9,203 bases of DNA from CALWRM01 sp050309765. Its GTDB lineage: Bacteria; Bacillota; Clostridia; Christensenellales; UBA1750. The stretch lies in contig JBNRMU010000004.1 in the NCBI GenBank assembly GCA_050309765.1, positions 1-9,203 of the forward strand. The letters run 5' to 3'. The position numbers and the translations under genes were made by a program. Under the pieces are notes generated by a model that saw nothing but the letters and a program-made list of their open reading frames with translations, made no database searches and was not told the DNA's origin. Below are positions 1-6,160 of this stretch, in pieces. How positions within the stretch are numbered: the first letter of the stretch is position 1; the number at the start of each line of letters is the position of its first letter.

Positions 1-117
1 ATCATAGTCGCCCTTGGCGATATGCTCCATCAACAAAAGCTCCGGCGAATCGTACTGAATCCCTTTTTGCGGTTCCTTATACAAAGCATACAACTCCGCC
101 ATTTTTCTAATTTTCAT
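1..117 (-). CDS. Hypothetical protein, 5' part only (runs off left edge)
   Basis: The first 39 codons of a minus-strand gene are visible, starting MKIRKMAELYALYKEPQK and continuing without a stop to the window edge. The ATG at 117-115 is chosen because a consensus AGGAGG (positions 131-126) lies 8 nt upstream. The visible part is charged and rich in Lys, Glu and Tyr, with no signal peptide or membrane segment. I do not recognise the family. It follows the tRNA-Val gene but is separated from it by an intrinsic terminator, so it probably has its own promoter; none is convincing in the 70 nt upstream. The gene call rests on the ribosome binding site and open frame only. Confidence 0.6.
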   Translation of the reverse strand, partial: MKIRKMAELYALYKEPQKGIQYDSPELLLMEHIAKGDYD

Positions 118-204
118 CGCCTGTTCCTCCTGCTTCAAGCCGGCGCTTCGAGCATAGCGATCCGGGTATTTTTATCTGTATTCGCCCAATACGGCGATCT
201 TTGT

Positions 205-239
205 GAAAACAAAAGGAGCCGAACCTTTCGGTTCGGCTC
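205..239 (-). terminator. Intrinsic terminator of tRNA-Val
   Basis: Read on the minus strand, a perfect 10-bp stem (GAGCCGAACC / GGTTCGGCTC, + strand 216-239) with a GAAA tetraloop is followed by CTTTTGTTTT. It begins only a few bases after the encoded CCA end of the tRNA, so it ends the tRNA transcript. Confidence 0.9.
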
Positions 240-242
240 TAC

Positions 243-318
243 TGGTGGTCTGTACTGGACTCGAACCAGTGACCCCATCGATGTGAACGATGTGCTCTAC
301 CAACTGAGCCAACAGACC
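243..318 (-). tRNA. tRNA-Val (anticodon CAC)
   Basis: The minus strand folds into a complete cloverleaf. The acceptor stem is GGTCTGT / ACAGACC (318-312 with 253-247). The D arm is GCTC / GAGC with an AGTTGGTA loop. The anticodon stem is CATCG / CGATG with loop TTCACAT. The T arm is ACTGG / CCAGT with loop TTCGAGT. The anticodon at loop positions 3-5 is CAC, reading the valine codon GUG. The discriminator base is A (246) and the CCA end is encoded (245-243). It has its own promoter 26 nt upstream and a terminator immediately downstream, so it is a single-gene transcript. The CAC isoacceptor supplements the UAC tRNA that usually reads GUG in Firmicutes, which fits GC-rich codon use. Confidence 0.96.
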
Positions 319-343
319 ATGCATCGCATTGGCGACGGTAGAT

Positions 344-372
344 ATAGTAGCACAGTTTCCGTTCCCTGTCAA
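344..372 (-). promoter_or_regulatory. Sigma-A promoter of tRNA-Val
   Basis: On the minus strand a perfect -35 box TTGACA (372-367) is followed by a 17-nt spacer and the -10 box TACTAT (349-344), preceded by TG one base upstream (extended -10). The predicted start near 337 leaves a leader of about 19 nt before the mature tRNA 5' end at 318. This is among the strongest promoter-like sequences in the window, as expected for a stable RNA gene. Confidence 0.85.
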
Positions 373-432
373 TGCTTAGGCAGCAAGTTTTCTTTTCGTT
401 AAATGCTAAGAGTGTGTTTTCACAAAATTTAC

Positions 433-461
433 TTGACGCATGCTTTCAATGCTCCTATACT
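433..461 (+). promoter_or_regulatory. Sigma-A promoter of the T-box operon
   Basis: TTGACG (433-438), a 17-nt spacer and TATACT (456-461) make a near-consensus sigma-A promoter. Transcription would start near 467-469, just before the 5' side of T-box stem I. It diverges from the tRNA-Val promoter across about 60 bp of AT-rich DNA. Confidence 0.8.
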
Positions 462-467
462 CAAAGC

Positions 468-760
468 CAAGAAAAAGCGATGAAGGAGACGCCCCTCCCG
501 TAACTTTGCTGAAGAGAGCCGATGGTTGGTGTAAATCGGTGCAAAAAGGGATCGCAGGGCAATCACTCCTGAGCTGCGGCGCTGAAGAGACAACAGTAAG
601 TGCCGACGGATACGCACCGTTACAGGCGAGGGGCTTGTTGGAGCCTTGTTTCGAGTTGGATTTGTACCGTCTGCTTTGGGTGGCTAGCAAATCAATTTGG
701 GTGGTACCGCGGGTAGATTTTCCCGTCCCAAACACACAAAAGTGTTTGGGACGTTTTTTT
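468..760 (+). promoter_or_regulatory. T-box leader, specifier most likely AUC (Ile)
   Basis: This is a full T-box riboswitch, which binds a specific tRNA and lets transcription continue only when the tRNA is uncharged. The lower stem I pairs AGGAG (484-488) with CTCCT (566-570) beside a GATGA / TGAG K-turn-like element. The specifier loop is closed above by GCCC (491-494) / GGGC (557-560), leaving AATCA on its 3' side. ATC (562-564) followed by the usual purine A565 is therefore the best specifier. The distal part has AGAGAG and a GCCGAT / ATCGGT hairpin (518-523, 535-540) with a GGTTGGTG loop. The T-box TGGGTGGTACCGCGGG lies at 698-713. The antiterminator pairs TTTGGG (696-701) with CCCAAA (727-732) and GCGGG (709-713) with CCCGT (722-726). 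Bulge base T705 matches a discriminator A, as in tRNA-Ile. The T-box identity is firm; the Ile assignment is a motif reading. Confidence 0.95.
724..760 (+). terminator. T-box regulated intrinsic terminator
   Basis: A perfect 12-bp stem (724-735 with 742-753), loop ACAAAA and seven T (754-760) form the terminator. Its 5' arm (CCCGT and CCCAAA) is the same sequence used by the antiterminator, so the two folds exclude each other. With charged tRNA this hairpin should stop transcription before the XRE-cupin gene. Confidence 0.93.
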
Positions 761-789
761 ATGCAACATTTTCAAGGAGGAAGCAAATC

Positions 790-1359
790 ATGTCGCAAAT
801 GCTGATCGATATCGCGCAGCGAATTCGCGAGCTGCGCACCATGGAGGACATCAGCCAGGAGGAAATGGCAAAGCGCTGCGGCGTATCCCTGGAGGAATAC
901 CAGCAGTACGAAACCGGTCAGAAGGACTTCTCCTTCTCCTTCGTTTACACAGTGGCTGGCGTGTTGGGCGTGGATGTGGTGGATATCTTAACCGGCGAAT
1001 CGCCCAGGCTGTCCAATGCAGCCGTGGTGCGCAAGGGTCAGGGCTTTAAGATCGACCGACGCAAGGCCTATGACTACCGTCACCTCGCCTACACATTCAA
1101 GGGCAAAATGGCCGAACCCTTCCTGGTGACCGTAGAGCCGGCGCCGGAAAGCGAAAAGCCTACCCTGCACGAGCACAGCGGCCAGGAGTTCAACTATATG
1201 CTCGAGGGCACCATGGCCCTTTACATCGGCGATGTGATCTACGTGCTCGAAGAGGGCGACAGCATCTACTTCAATTCCACGGTTCCCCATGCCATGCGCG
1301 CCATGAACGGCAAAGCCGCCCGCTTCCTGGCCGTTGTCATGGGTCAAAACAAACAATGA
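790..1359 (+). CDS. XRE-family HTH regulator with C-terminal cupin domain
   Basis: This 189-residue protein joins an N-terminal HTH_XRE DNA-binding domain (about residues 7-65, core ISQEEMAKRCGVS) to a C-terminal cupin_2 barrel (about 110-186). The cupin has a metal-site pattern: HEH at 127-129, E133, and PH at 166-167. The family is a set of small-molecule-responsive transcription factors, often placed next to the metabolic genes they control. The ATG at 790 is chosen because AAGGAGG (774-780) sits 9 nt upstream, just after the T-box terminator; starts further upstream would lie inside the leader hairpin. It is the first gene of the T-box operon, with a 19-nt gap to the acyl-CoA synthetase gene. 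The likely role is a second, ligand-dependent control on this pathway or on related genes. The ligand is unknown; an acid or acyl-CoA is my inference. Confidence 0.93.
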   Translation: MSQMLIDIAQRIRELRTMEDISQEEMAKRCGVSLEEYQQYETGQKDFSFSFVYTVAGVLGVDVVDILTGESPRLSNAAVVRKGQGFKIDRRKAYDYRHLAYTFKGKMAEPFLVTVEPAPESEKPTLHEHSGQEFNYMLEGTMALYIGDVIYVLEEGDSIYFNSTVPHAMRAMNGKAARFLAVVMGQNKQ

Positions 1360-1378
1360 GCTAGGAAGGGATATAAAA

Positions 1379-3076
1379 ATGGCACTTTACGAAAAATACG
1401 TAGGCCGTTCCAGGGATGATTTTGCAACGCTGGAAGATCTGATGCGCAACTACAAGGTGACCGCGCCGGACAACTTCAACTACGGCTTTGATGTGGTGGA
1501 TGAGCTGGCGCGTCAGACCCCCGACGCACTTGCCATGCTTTGGGTGAGCAAGGACGGCGAGGAAAGGCGCTTCACCTTCCGCGACCTTTCGCTTTTGAGC
1601 AACCAGGCGGCAAACGCCTACCGCTCCATGGGCATCCGCAAGGGCGACGCCGTGCTGCTGGTCTTAAAGCGCAACTACCAATTCTGGTACGCGCTGCTGG
1701 GCCTGCACAAGATCGGCGCCGTGGCCGTGCCCGCTACCCATCTTCTCATGGCCAAGGATTATGTGTACCGCTGCAATGCGGGCAGCATCAAGATGGTGCT
1801 GGTCAGCGGCGAGGGCGATATCACCCAGCGCGTGGACGAGGCCATGCCCGAGTGTGAAACCGTTAAGGTGCGCGCGGTTACAGGCGGCGTGCAGCGCGAG
1901 GGTTGGCTGGATTTTGACGCTATCCTTGCCGCGCAGTCAAACGAGTTCCCCCGCCCCACAGGCGAGGACGCCACCGTGGCGACGGAACGCATGCTGATGT
2001 TCTTCTCCTCCGGCACCACCGGCTATCCCAAGATGGTTTGGCACAACCACTACTATCCCCTTGGCCATATCCTGACCGGCTGCTTCTGGCACAGGGTCAA
2101 GGAGGGCGGCCTGCACTTTACCATTTCCGATACCGGCTGGGGCAAGGCCCTCTGGGGCAAGATCTACGGCCAATGGCTGGGCGGCAGCGCCGTGTTCGTC
2201 TACGACTTTGAACGTTTCCATGCCCAGGATATCCTGCAAAAGATGCAGGATTACCGTGTGACCACCTTCTGCGCGCCGCCGACCATGTATCGCTACATGA
2301 TCAAGGAGGACCTGGAAAAGTACGACCTGCGTTCCCTCACCCACTGCACCACGGCCGGCGAGGCGCTCAACCCCGAGGTGTATTCCCAGTGGTACAAAAA
2401 AACGGGGCTCAAGATCTTCGAAGGCTTCGGCCAGACGGAAACTACCCTGTGCTGCTGGACGGTTTTCCCCTGGGTGCAGCCGCGCCTGGGCTCCATGGGC
2501 CTGCCCTGCCCCGGCTGGAACCTGGTCATCCTCGATGCGGACGGCAACGAGTGCGCGCCCGGCGTCACCGGCGAAATCTGCGTGCGTACCGGCACAAACA
2601 ACGACAGCATCCCCTTCGGCCTGTTCGGCGGCTATTTCCGCGACGAGGAGATGACGCAGGATCACTGGCACGACGGCTTCTACCACACCGGCGACACCGC
2701 CTACAAGGACGAGCTTGGCTTCCTCTGGTATGTAGGCCGTGTGGATGACGTGATCAAGTCCTCCGGCTACCGCATCGGGCCCTTTGAGGTAGAAAGCGCC
2801 ATCATGGAGCATCCGGCCGTGCTGGAATGCGCGGTGACCGGCGTACCCGATCCGGACCGCGGCTTTGTCGTGAAGGCGACCATCGTGCTCACCAAGGGGT
2901 ATACGCCCAGCCCCGAGCTCACCAAGGAGATCCAGAACCACGTAAAGCGCGTGACCGCGCCTTACAAGTACCCCCGTGTGGTGGAGTACGTGGATGAGCT
3001 GCCCAAGACCATCTCCGGCAAGATCCGCCGTGTCGAAATCCGCAAGCGCGATATGGAGAAGTTCGCCGCCAATTGA
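1379..3076 (+). CDS. Medium-chain-type acyl-CoA synthetase (AMP-forming)
   Basis: This 565-residue adenylate-forming enzyme should activate a carboxylic acid to its CoA thioester using ATP, via an acyl-AMP intermediate, in the cytoplasm. All core motifs are present: the P-loop FFSSGTTGYPK (208-218), TAGE (325-328), GFGQTET (349-355), YHTGD (435-439), the hinge region GRVDDVIKSSGYRIG (453-467) and PKTISGKIRR (542-551) with the catalytic lysine K548. Length and motif style fit the medium-chain (ACSM/MACS) branch better than acetyl-CoA synthetase, which is about 650 residues. A characterised archaeal member of that branch prefers 2-methylbutyrate. The start at 1379 follows AGGAAGGG (1363-1370) with 8-nt spacing. 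It sits 19 nt behind the XRE-cupin gene and under the isoleucine-type T-box. This suggests a branched-chain acid as substrate, but the substrate cannot be read from sequence. A phenylacetate or other aryl-acid ligase is an alternative. Confidence 0.92.
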   Translation: MALYEKYVGRSRDDFATLEDLMRNYKVTAPDNFNYGFDVVDELARQTPDALAMLWVSKDGEERRFTFRDLSLLSNQAANAYRSMGIRKGDAVLLVLKRNYQFWYALLGLHKIGAVAVPATHLLMAKDYVYRCNAGSIKMVLVSGEGDITQRVDEAMPECETVKVRAVTGGVQREGWLDFDAILAAQSNEFPRPTGEDATVATERMLMFFSSGTTGYPKMVWHNHYYPLGHILTGCFWHRVKEGGLHFTISDTGWGKALWGKIYGQWLGGSAVFVYDFERFHAQDILQKMQDYRVTTFCAPPTMYRYMIKEDLEKYDLRSLTHCTTAGEALNPEVYSQWYKKTGLKIFEGFGQTETTLCCWTVFPWVQPRLGSMGLPCPGWNLVILDADGNECAPGVTGEICVRTGTNNDSIPFGLFGGYFRDEEMTQDHWHDGFYHTGDTAYKDELGFLWYVGRVDDVIKSSGYRIGPFEVESAIMEHPAVLECAVTGVPDPDRGFVVKATIVLTKGYTPSPELTKEIQNHVKRVTAPYKYPRVVEYVDELPKTISGKIRRVEIRKRDMEKFAAN

Positions 3077-3100
3077 GCAGAATAAGAGCGTATTTATACC
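3073..3100 (+). promoter_or_regulatory. Possible weak internal promoter before the phosphorylase gene
   Basis: TTGAGC (3073-3078), a 16-nt spacer and TATACC (3095-3100) give four of six matches in each sigma-A box. It would start transcription inside the 97-nt gap before the nucleoside phosphorylase gene. No terminator separates that gene from the acyl-CoA synthetase, so read-through from the T-box promoter is equally possible. Confidence 0.25.
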
Positions 3101-3124
3101 TTGTGCCTTTGGTTGTGCCTTTGG
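3101..3124 (+). repeat. Perfect tandem duplication of a 12-mer
   Basis: TTGTGCCTTTGG occurs twice in direct succession in the gap between the acyl-CoA synthetase and phosphorylase genes. It could be a slippage product or a pair of protein-binding half sites. It has no dyad symmetry and does not form a terminator. Confidence 0.85.
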
Positions 3125-3173
3125 AAACAACGGCGCCAGGCAAATCCCAAATACCGAAGAAGGAGGAAACATC

Positions 3174-3938
3174 ATGATCACGGAAGCTTTTGACCCCAAA
3201 ACGGAAGAAATCATCAAGGTAAGCCGAGACGAAAACGCCAAGAAGGTGGACGCCTGCATTTTGACCTTTTCGCACCAGATTTTGCAGGCTGTGTGGGAGC
3301 AGCACGAGTGCACGAAGATCGGCGATCTGTATTCCTCCAACGGCGCAACGCCCGTGTACGGATTTTGCTATGCGGGAAAGGAATTTGCAGTGTATATGTC
3401 CCCTGTGGGCGCGCCGGGCTGCGTGGCCGATATCGAGGACAGCCTCTCCCTCATCCAGACGGATAAGTACGTGGTCTTTGGCGGCAGCGGCTGCCTGAAT
3501 AAGGAGATCGCGCGCGGTAAGGTCATGGTTCCCACCGCCGCCTACCGCGACGAGGGCACCTCCTACCACTACGCACCGGCATCGGATTACATCACGGTGA
3601 AAAACAGCGACGTGGTAACCGCATTCATGGAGGAAGCCGGTCTGCCTTTTGTGCAGGGGAAGACCTGGACCACGGACGCTGTGCACCGCGAAACGCGGGG
3701 CAATTTTGAGAAGAGAAAGAGCGAAGGCTGCATCTCCGTTGAGATGGAGTGCGCCGCCGTGCAGGCCATGTGCGACTTCCGCAATCTGAACCTGTACTAT
3801 TTTCTCACCAGCGGCGACCTGCTGGATTCGCCCAAGTGGGACGCCAGAAAGGCAAAGAACCAGATCAAGCACACCCAGCACGATCCGGGCCACTTTTTGA
3901 TCGCCCTGGAGCTGGCCGAGTACGTTGCCAACCTGTGA
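3174..3938 (+). CDS. Nucleoside phosphorylase family protein (uridine phosphorylase-like)
   Basis: This 254-residue protein belongs to the PNP/UDP phosphorylase family, which splits nucleosides with phosphate to a free base and ribose-1-phosphate. Family signatures are SPVGAP (76-81), FGGSGCL (102-108), a phosphate/base-site segment RDEGTSYHY (125-133), TTDAVHRE (166-173), the ribose-binding VEMECAA (189-195, family pattern VEMEAA) and TSGD (212-215). The RDEGTS and VEME segments point to the uridine phosphorylase-like branch, but base specificity is not certain. The ATG at 3174 has AGGAGG (3161-3166) 7 nt upstream. The gene lies 97 nt after the acyl-CoA synthetase gene with no terminator between, so it is probably the last gene of the T-box operon. 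Its link to acid activation is not obvious; it may instead be an independent nucleoside-salvage gene read from a weak internal promoter. Confidence 0.9.
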   Translation: MITEAFDPKTEEIIKVSRDENAKKVDACILTFSHQILQAVWEQHECTKIGDLYSSNGATPVYGFCYAGKEFAVYMSPVGAPGCVADIEDSLSLIQTDKYVVFGGSGCLNKEIARGKVMVPTAAYRDEGTSYHYAPASDYITVKNSDVVTAFMEEAGLPFVQGKTWTTDAVHRETRGNFEKRKSEGCISVEMECAAVQAMCDFRNLNLYYFLTSGDLLDSPKWDARKAKNQIKHTQHDPGHFLIALELAEYVANL

Positions 3939-3957
3939 TATCGATCCATCGCATAGG

Positions 3958-3994
3958 AAAGAACCGGCTGAAATCAGCCGGTTCTTTTTGTTTT
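3958..3994 (+). terminator. Intrinsic terminator after the phosphorylase gene
   Basis: A 13-bp stem AAAGAACCGGCTG / CAGCCGGTTCTTT (3958-3970, 3975-3987) with an AAAT loop runs into TTTTTGTTTT. It lies between convergent genes: the phosphorylase ends at 3938 and the methyltransferase ends at 3998 from the other strand. The hairpin could also serve the minus strand, where the U tract is weaker. Confidence 0.9.
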
Positions 3995-3997
3995 GGT

Positions 3998-4750
3998 TTA
4001 CTTTTGATACAGGTACAAAACGTATTTGTCGTCGAAGACGATGCGGTTGCCGTGGCGCATCACCGCGTCGTACATGCCGCCGAAAAAGGCCTCGCGGTTC
4101 TCTTTCTTGAGCATGATGTGGTCGGCGTGCGTGCTCAGATAGCCGACGAAGTCCTCGGCGGTAAAGACGCGCTGGCCGTAAAACTCATATCTCTGGAAGG
4201 GCTTGAAGCCGTAGGCCGTGCCGTTGTCGTAGTGGAACTTCTGCTTGTAGGGCGCGTCCGTGGCGTAATACTGATCGTATACCTTGCGGATCTCCGTGTA
4301 CAGTTCCGGATTGCTGTCCTTGTAGCTGTCGCTCATGTAGAACATGGCAAGATATCCACCGCTCTTTAGACTGTTGTAGCACTTTTGATAGGCGATGTCT
4401 TCTTTTATCCACTGGATCGTGGCCGCCGAATAGATGAGGTCAAAGCTATCTTTTTCCAACGGGTAGGTCTCAAAATCGGCGTTGACAAGGCTGAAATTTT
4501 CGTATTTACCGTACTTTTGCCGCATGAATGCGGCCAAATGCTCGCCCAATTCGATCGCAAGGTACTTGCAGCCGGTGTCCAGCGCCCAACCCGTCGCCTG
4601 GCCTGTGCCGGGGCCGATCTCAAGGCAGGATTTGTCCTTGCCAAGGCCGGTGGCGTTTGTTACAAAGTCGAACAGTTCCTGGCTGTAGCGGGCGCGGTAC
4701 TTGTCGAAGGTTTCCGGAATTGTGTCGAATACCAAACGCTGATCGAACAT
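3998..4750 (-). CDS. Class I SAM-dependent methyltransferase, substrate unknown
   Basis: This 250-residue protein has a standard Rossmann-fold methyltransferase layout. Motif I is LEIGPGTG (43-50), the acidic residue after strand 2 is in AIELGE (65-70), motif III is NADF (90-93), and motif IV / post-I is FDLIYSAATIQWI (103-115). The QWI pattern resembles the trans-aconitate / UbiE-like group. The C-terminal part (about 140-250) is rich in aromatic and charged residues and probably forms the substrate lid. The start at 4750 is supported by GGGAGGAG (4764-4757) 6 nt upstream. The gene appears to be transcribed alone from its own promoter, between two terminators. The substrate (small molecule, lipid or nucleic acid) cannot be told from sequence. 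Confidence 0.88.
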   Translation of the reverse strand: MFDQRLVFDTIPETFDKYRARYSQELFDFVTNATGLGKDKSCLEIGPGTGQATGWALDTGCKYLAIELGEHLAAFMRQKYGKYENFSLVNADFETYPLEKDSFDLIYSAATIQWIKEDIAYQKCYNSLKSGGYLAMFYMSDSYKDSNPELYTEIRKVYDQYYATDAPYKQKFHYDNGTAYGFKPFQRYEFYGQRVFTAEDFVGYLSTHADHIMLKKENREAFFGGMYDAVMRHGNRIVFDDKYVLYLYQK

Positions 4751-4788
4751 ACATTTCTCCTCCCGTTCTTCTTTTGAGACAGGCTATA

Positions 4789-4817
4789 AGCTTAGCATGC
4801 AGCCTATTGGCTGTCAA
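4789..4817 (-). promoter_or_regulatory. Likely sigma-A promoter of the methyltransferase gene
   Basis: On the minus strand a perfect TTGACA (4817-4812) is followed by a 17-nt spacer and TAAGCT (4794-4789), with TG in the extended -10 position. The -10 box is poor (3 of 6), offset by the perfect -35 box and the TG. It lies only 2 bp beyond the terminator hairpin of the upstream mnmM gene. Confidence 0.55.
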
Positions 4818-4819
4818 GC

Positions 4820-4859
4820 ATAAAGATGCGGCGCGCTATAAAAAGCGCCGCATCTTTAT
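4820..4859 (-). terminator. Strong hairpin ending the mntP-dacF-rluB-mnmM operon
   Basis: A perfect 15-bp inverted repeat (4820-4834 with 4845-4859; core AAAGATGCGGCGC) encloses a 10-nt loop. On the minus strand it lies 13 nt after the mnmM stop codon. The U-rich part is short and partly inside the stem (CATCTTTATGCTT), so it may be a less classical terminator, but position and stem strength fit one. Confidence 0.8.
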
Positions 4860-4872
4860 CTTTTGGTTCTTT

Positions 4873-5436
4873 TTAGGCCTTGTCCACCACCAGGAGCCTG
4901 GGCGAGGCCTCGCCCTGATTCAAAAAATCACAGAAAAGGGCGTTGTAGCGGTGGATATCCAGCCCCTGGGCAAAGGCCTGGATGGCTTCCAGCTCACGAC
5001 GGCCCTCATGATGGCCGGGGTAAATGCACACGAGCAACCGGCCGCCGCTTTGCAAAAGCGCAAGGCTTTGATTGAGCGCCCGCAGGGTGGATTCCGTGCG
5101 GGTGGTGATGTCGTGGTCGCCGCCCGGCAGCCAGCCAAGGTTGAACAGCACGGCGCGCACGCCAGGCTGTACATGGCTTTCCATTTCGGCGTGCGAACAC
5201 AAATGCAGCCTTGCCCTTTGCAAAAGCCCGGCCTTGCGCAGGCGCTCCTCGGTGGATCGTATCGCCTGCTGCTGGATGTCAAAGCCATGCACAAGGCCGC
5301 TCTCCCCCACCAGCTCGCACAGGCGCTGGCAGTCGTGCCCGTTGCCGAGCGTTGCATCCACACAGATATCGCCGGGACGCACGAAGCCTTCCAGGAAGCT
5401 TTGGCCCAAGTATCTTGCGTTTCTAAGCGGGATCAT
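4873..5436 (-). CDS. mnmM: tRNA U34 methyltransferase MnmM (YtqB family)
   Basis: This 187-residue protein matches the rRNA_methylase/YtqB family. Members have been shown to methylate 5-aminomethyl-2-thiouridine to mnm5s2U at the wobble position of tRNAs for Lys, Glu and similar codons, using SAM. The SAM-binding motif is DATLGNGHD (27-35), the strand-2 acidic residue is D53 in GFDIQ, and the family signature NLGWLPGGDH lies at 99-108, with YPGHHEG at 139-145. The length fits the family. The ATG at 5436 overlaps the 3' end of rluB by 14 nt, with AAGGGG (5452-5447) 10 nt upstream, which indicates translational coupling. It is the last gene of the operon. Older annotations would call it a putative rRNA methylase. 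Confidence 0.9.
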   Translation of the reverse strand: MIPLRNARYLGQSFLEGFVRPGDICVDATLGNGHDCQRLCELVGESGLVHGFDIQQQAIRSTEERLRKAGLLQRARLHLCSHAEMESHVQPGVRAVLFNLGWLPGGDHDITTRTESTLRALNQSLALLQSGGRLLVCIYPGHHEGRRELEAIQAFAQGLDIHRYNALFCDFLNQGEASPRLLVVDKA

Positions 5437-6157
5437 GGGTATACAGCCCCTTCAGATACTTAATCTCGCCGCTTGTCAGATGCCGCCACTGGCCGGGACG
5501 AAGCCCGCCCAGACCCAGCAGGCCGATCCTTTCGCGGCGCAGAAACACGACCTCGCCGCCCACTGCCTGCACCATGCGGCGCACCAGGCGGTTATGCCCC
5601 TCGTGCACGTGCAGACGCAGGATCGTCTGGCCCTGAAAGCCCGCGTCCGCCTCCAACAATTCAACACGGGCCCGCGCAGTCCTGTGCCCGTCGTCCAGGG
5701 TGACGCCGTTCTCCAGCCTGCCTAGGGATTGCGGCGAAAGAGCGCCGCGCACACGCAGGTAATAGGTCTTGTCCACCTCGCGGGAGGGGTGTGTCAGGCC
5801 GTTGCTGAGCTCGCCGTCGTTGGTGAGCAAAAGCAGTCCTTCGGTGTCGTAGTCCAGCCGGCCCACGGGATAGACGCGCTCCTTGATCTCGGGCAGCAGG
5901 TCACGTACGGTTTTGCGCCCTTCTGGATCGGAAAGGGTGCAGACAACGCCCTGGGGCTTATACAGGAGTATGTATTGCTTTTCTTCCACCCTGGCGACGG
6001 GCTTGCCGTCCACCTCTACCAGATCGCCCGGTTCCACCTGCACGCCCATCTGGGTGACGACCTCGCCGCCGATGGACACACGCCCCTGCGCGATGAGCGC
6101 CTCCGCGCCCCGCCTGGATGCGATGCCGCATTCCGCCAGGTATTTTTGCAGTCTCAT
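5423..6157 (-). CDS. rluB: 23S rRNA pseudouridine synthase, RluB type
   Basis: This 244-residue protein has an N-terminal S4 RNA-binding domain (about 1-60, MRLQKYLAECGIASRRGAE) and a RsuA/RluB/E/F-type catalytic domain. The catalytic aspartate is D102 in VGRLDYDTEGLLLLTNDGEL (98-117). The protein should isomerise a uridine near position 2605 (E. coli numbering) in helix 93 of 23S rRNA. HEGHNRLVRRM (185-195) corresponds to the conserved EGRNRQVRRM motif with His in place of the first Arg. The start at 6157 lies 3 nt after the dacF stop, and its GGGAGG (6172-6167) is inside the end of dacF, 9 nt upstream. It overlaps mnmM by 14 nt. RluB is preferred over RsuA or RluF from general Firmicute sequence style; the exact target uridine is not proven here. 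Confidence 0.9.
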   Translation of the reverse strand: MRLQKYLAECGIASRRGAEALIAQGRVSIGGEVVTQMGVQVEPGDLVEVDGKPVARVEEKQYILLYKPQGVVCTLSDPEGRKTVRDLLPEIKERVYPVGRLDYDTEGLLLLTNDGELSNGLTHPSREVDKTYYLRVRGALSPQSLGRLENGVTLDDGHRTARARVELLEADAGFQGQTILRLHVHEGHNRLVRRMVQAVGGEVVFLRRERIGLLGLGGLRPGQWRHLTSGEIKYLKGLYTHDPA

Positions 6158-6160
6158 TTG

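Noticed and set aside
243..760. T-box sensing the adjacent tRNA-Val
   Set aside because: The best specifier is AUC, not a valine codon such as GUG. The neighbouring tRNA gene is divergent and separately transcribed, so the closeness is probably chance.
1937..3340. Long minus-strand open frame of 467 codons
   Set aside because: It lies opposite the acyl-CoA synthetase gene, which has all family motifs. The antisense protein is rich in Gly, Ala, His and Val with no recognisable domain, as expected for a shadow frame in GC-rich coding DNA.
4528..5463. Plus-strand open frame of 311 codons
   Set aside because: It crosses the methyltransferase gene, a terminator hairpin and the mnmM gene on the opposite strand, has no ribosome binding site, and has no domain pattern.
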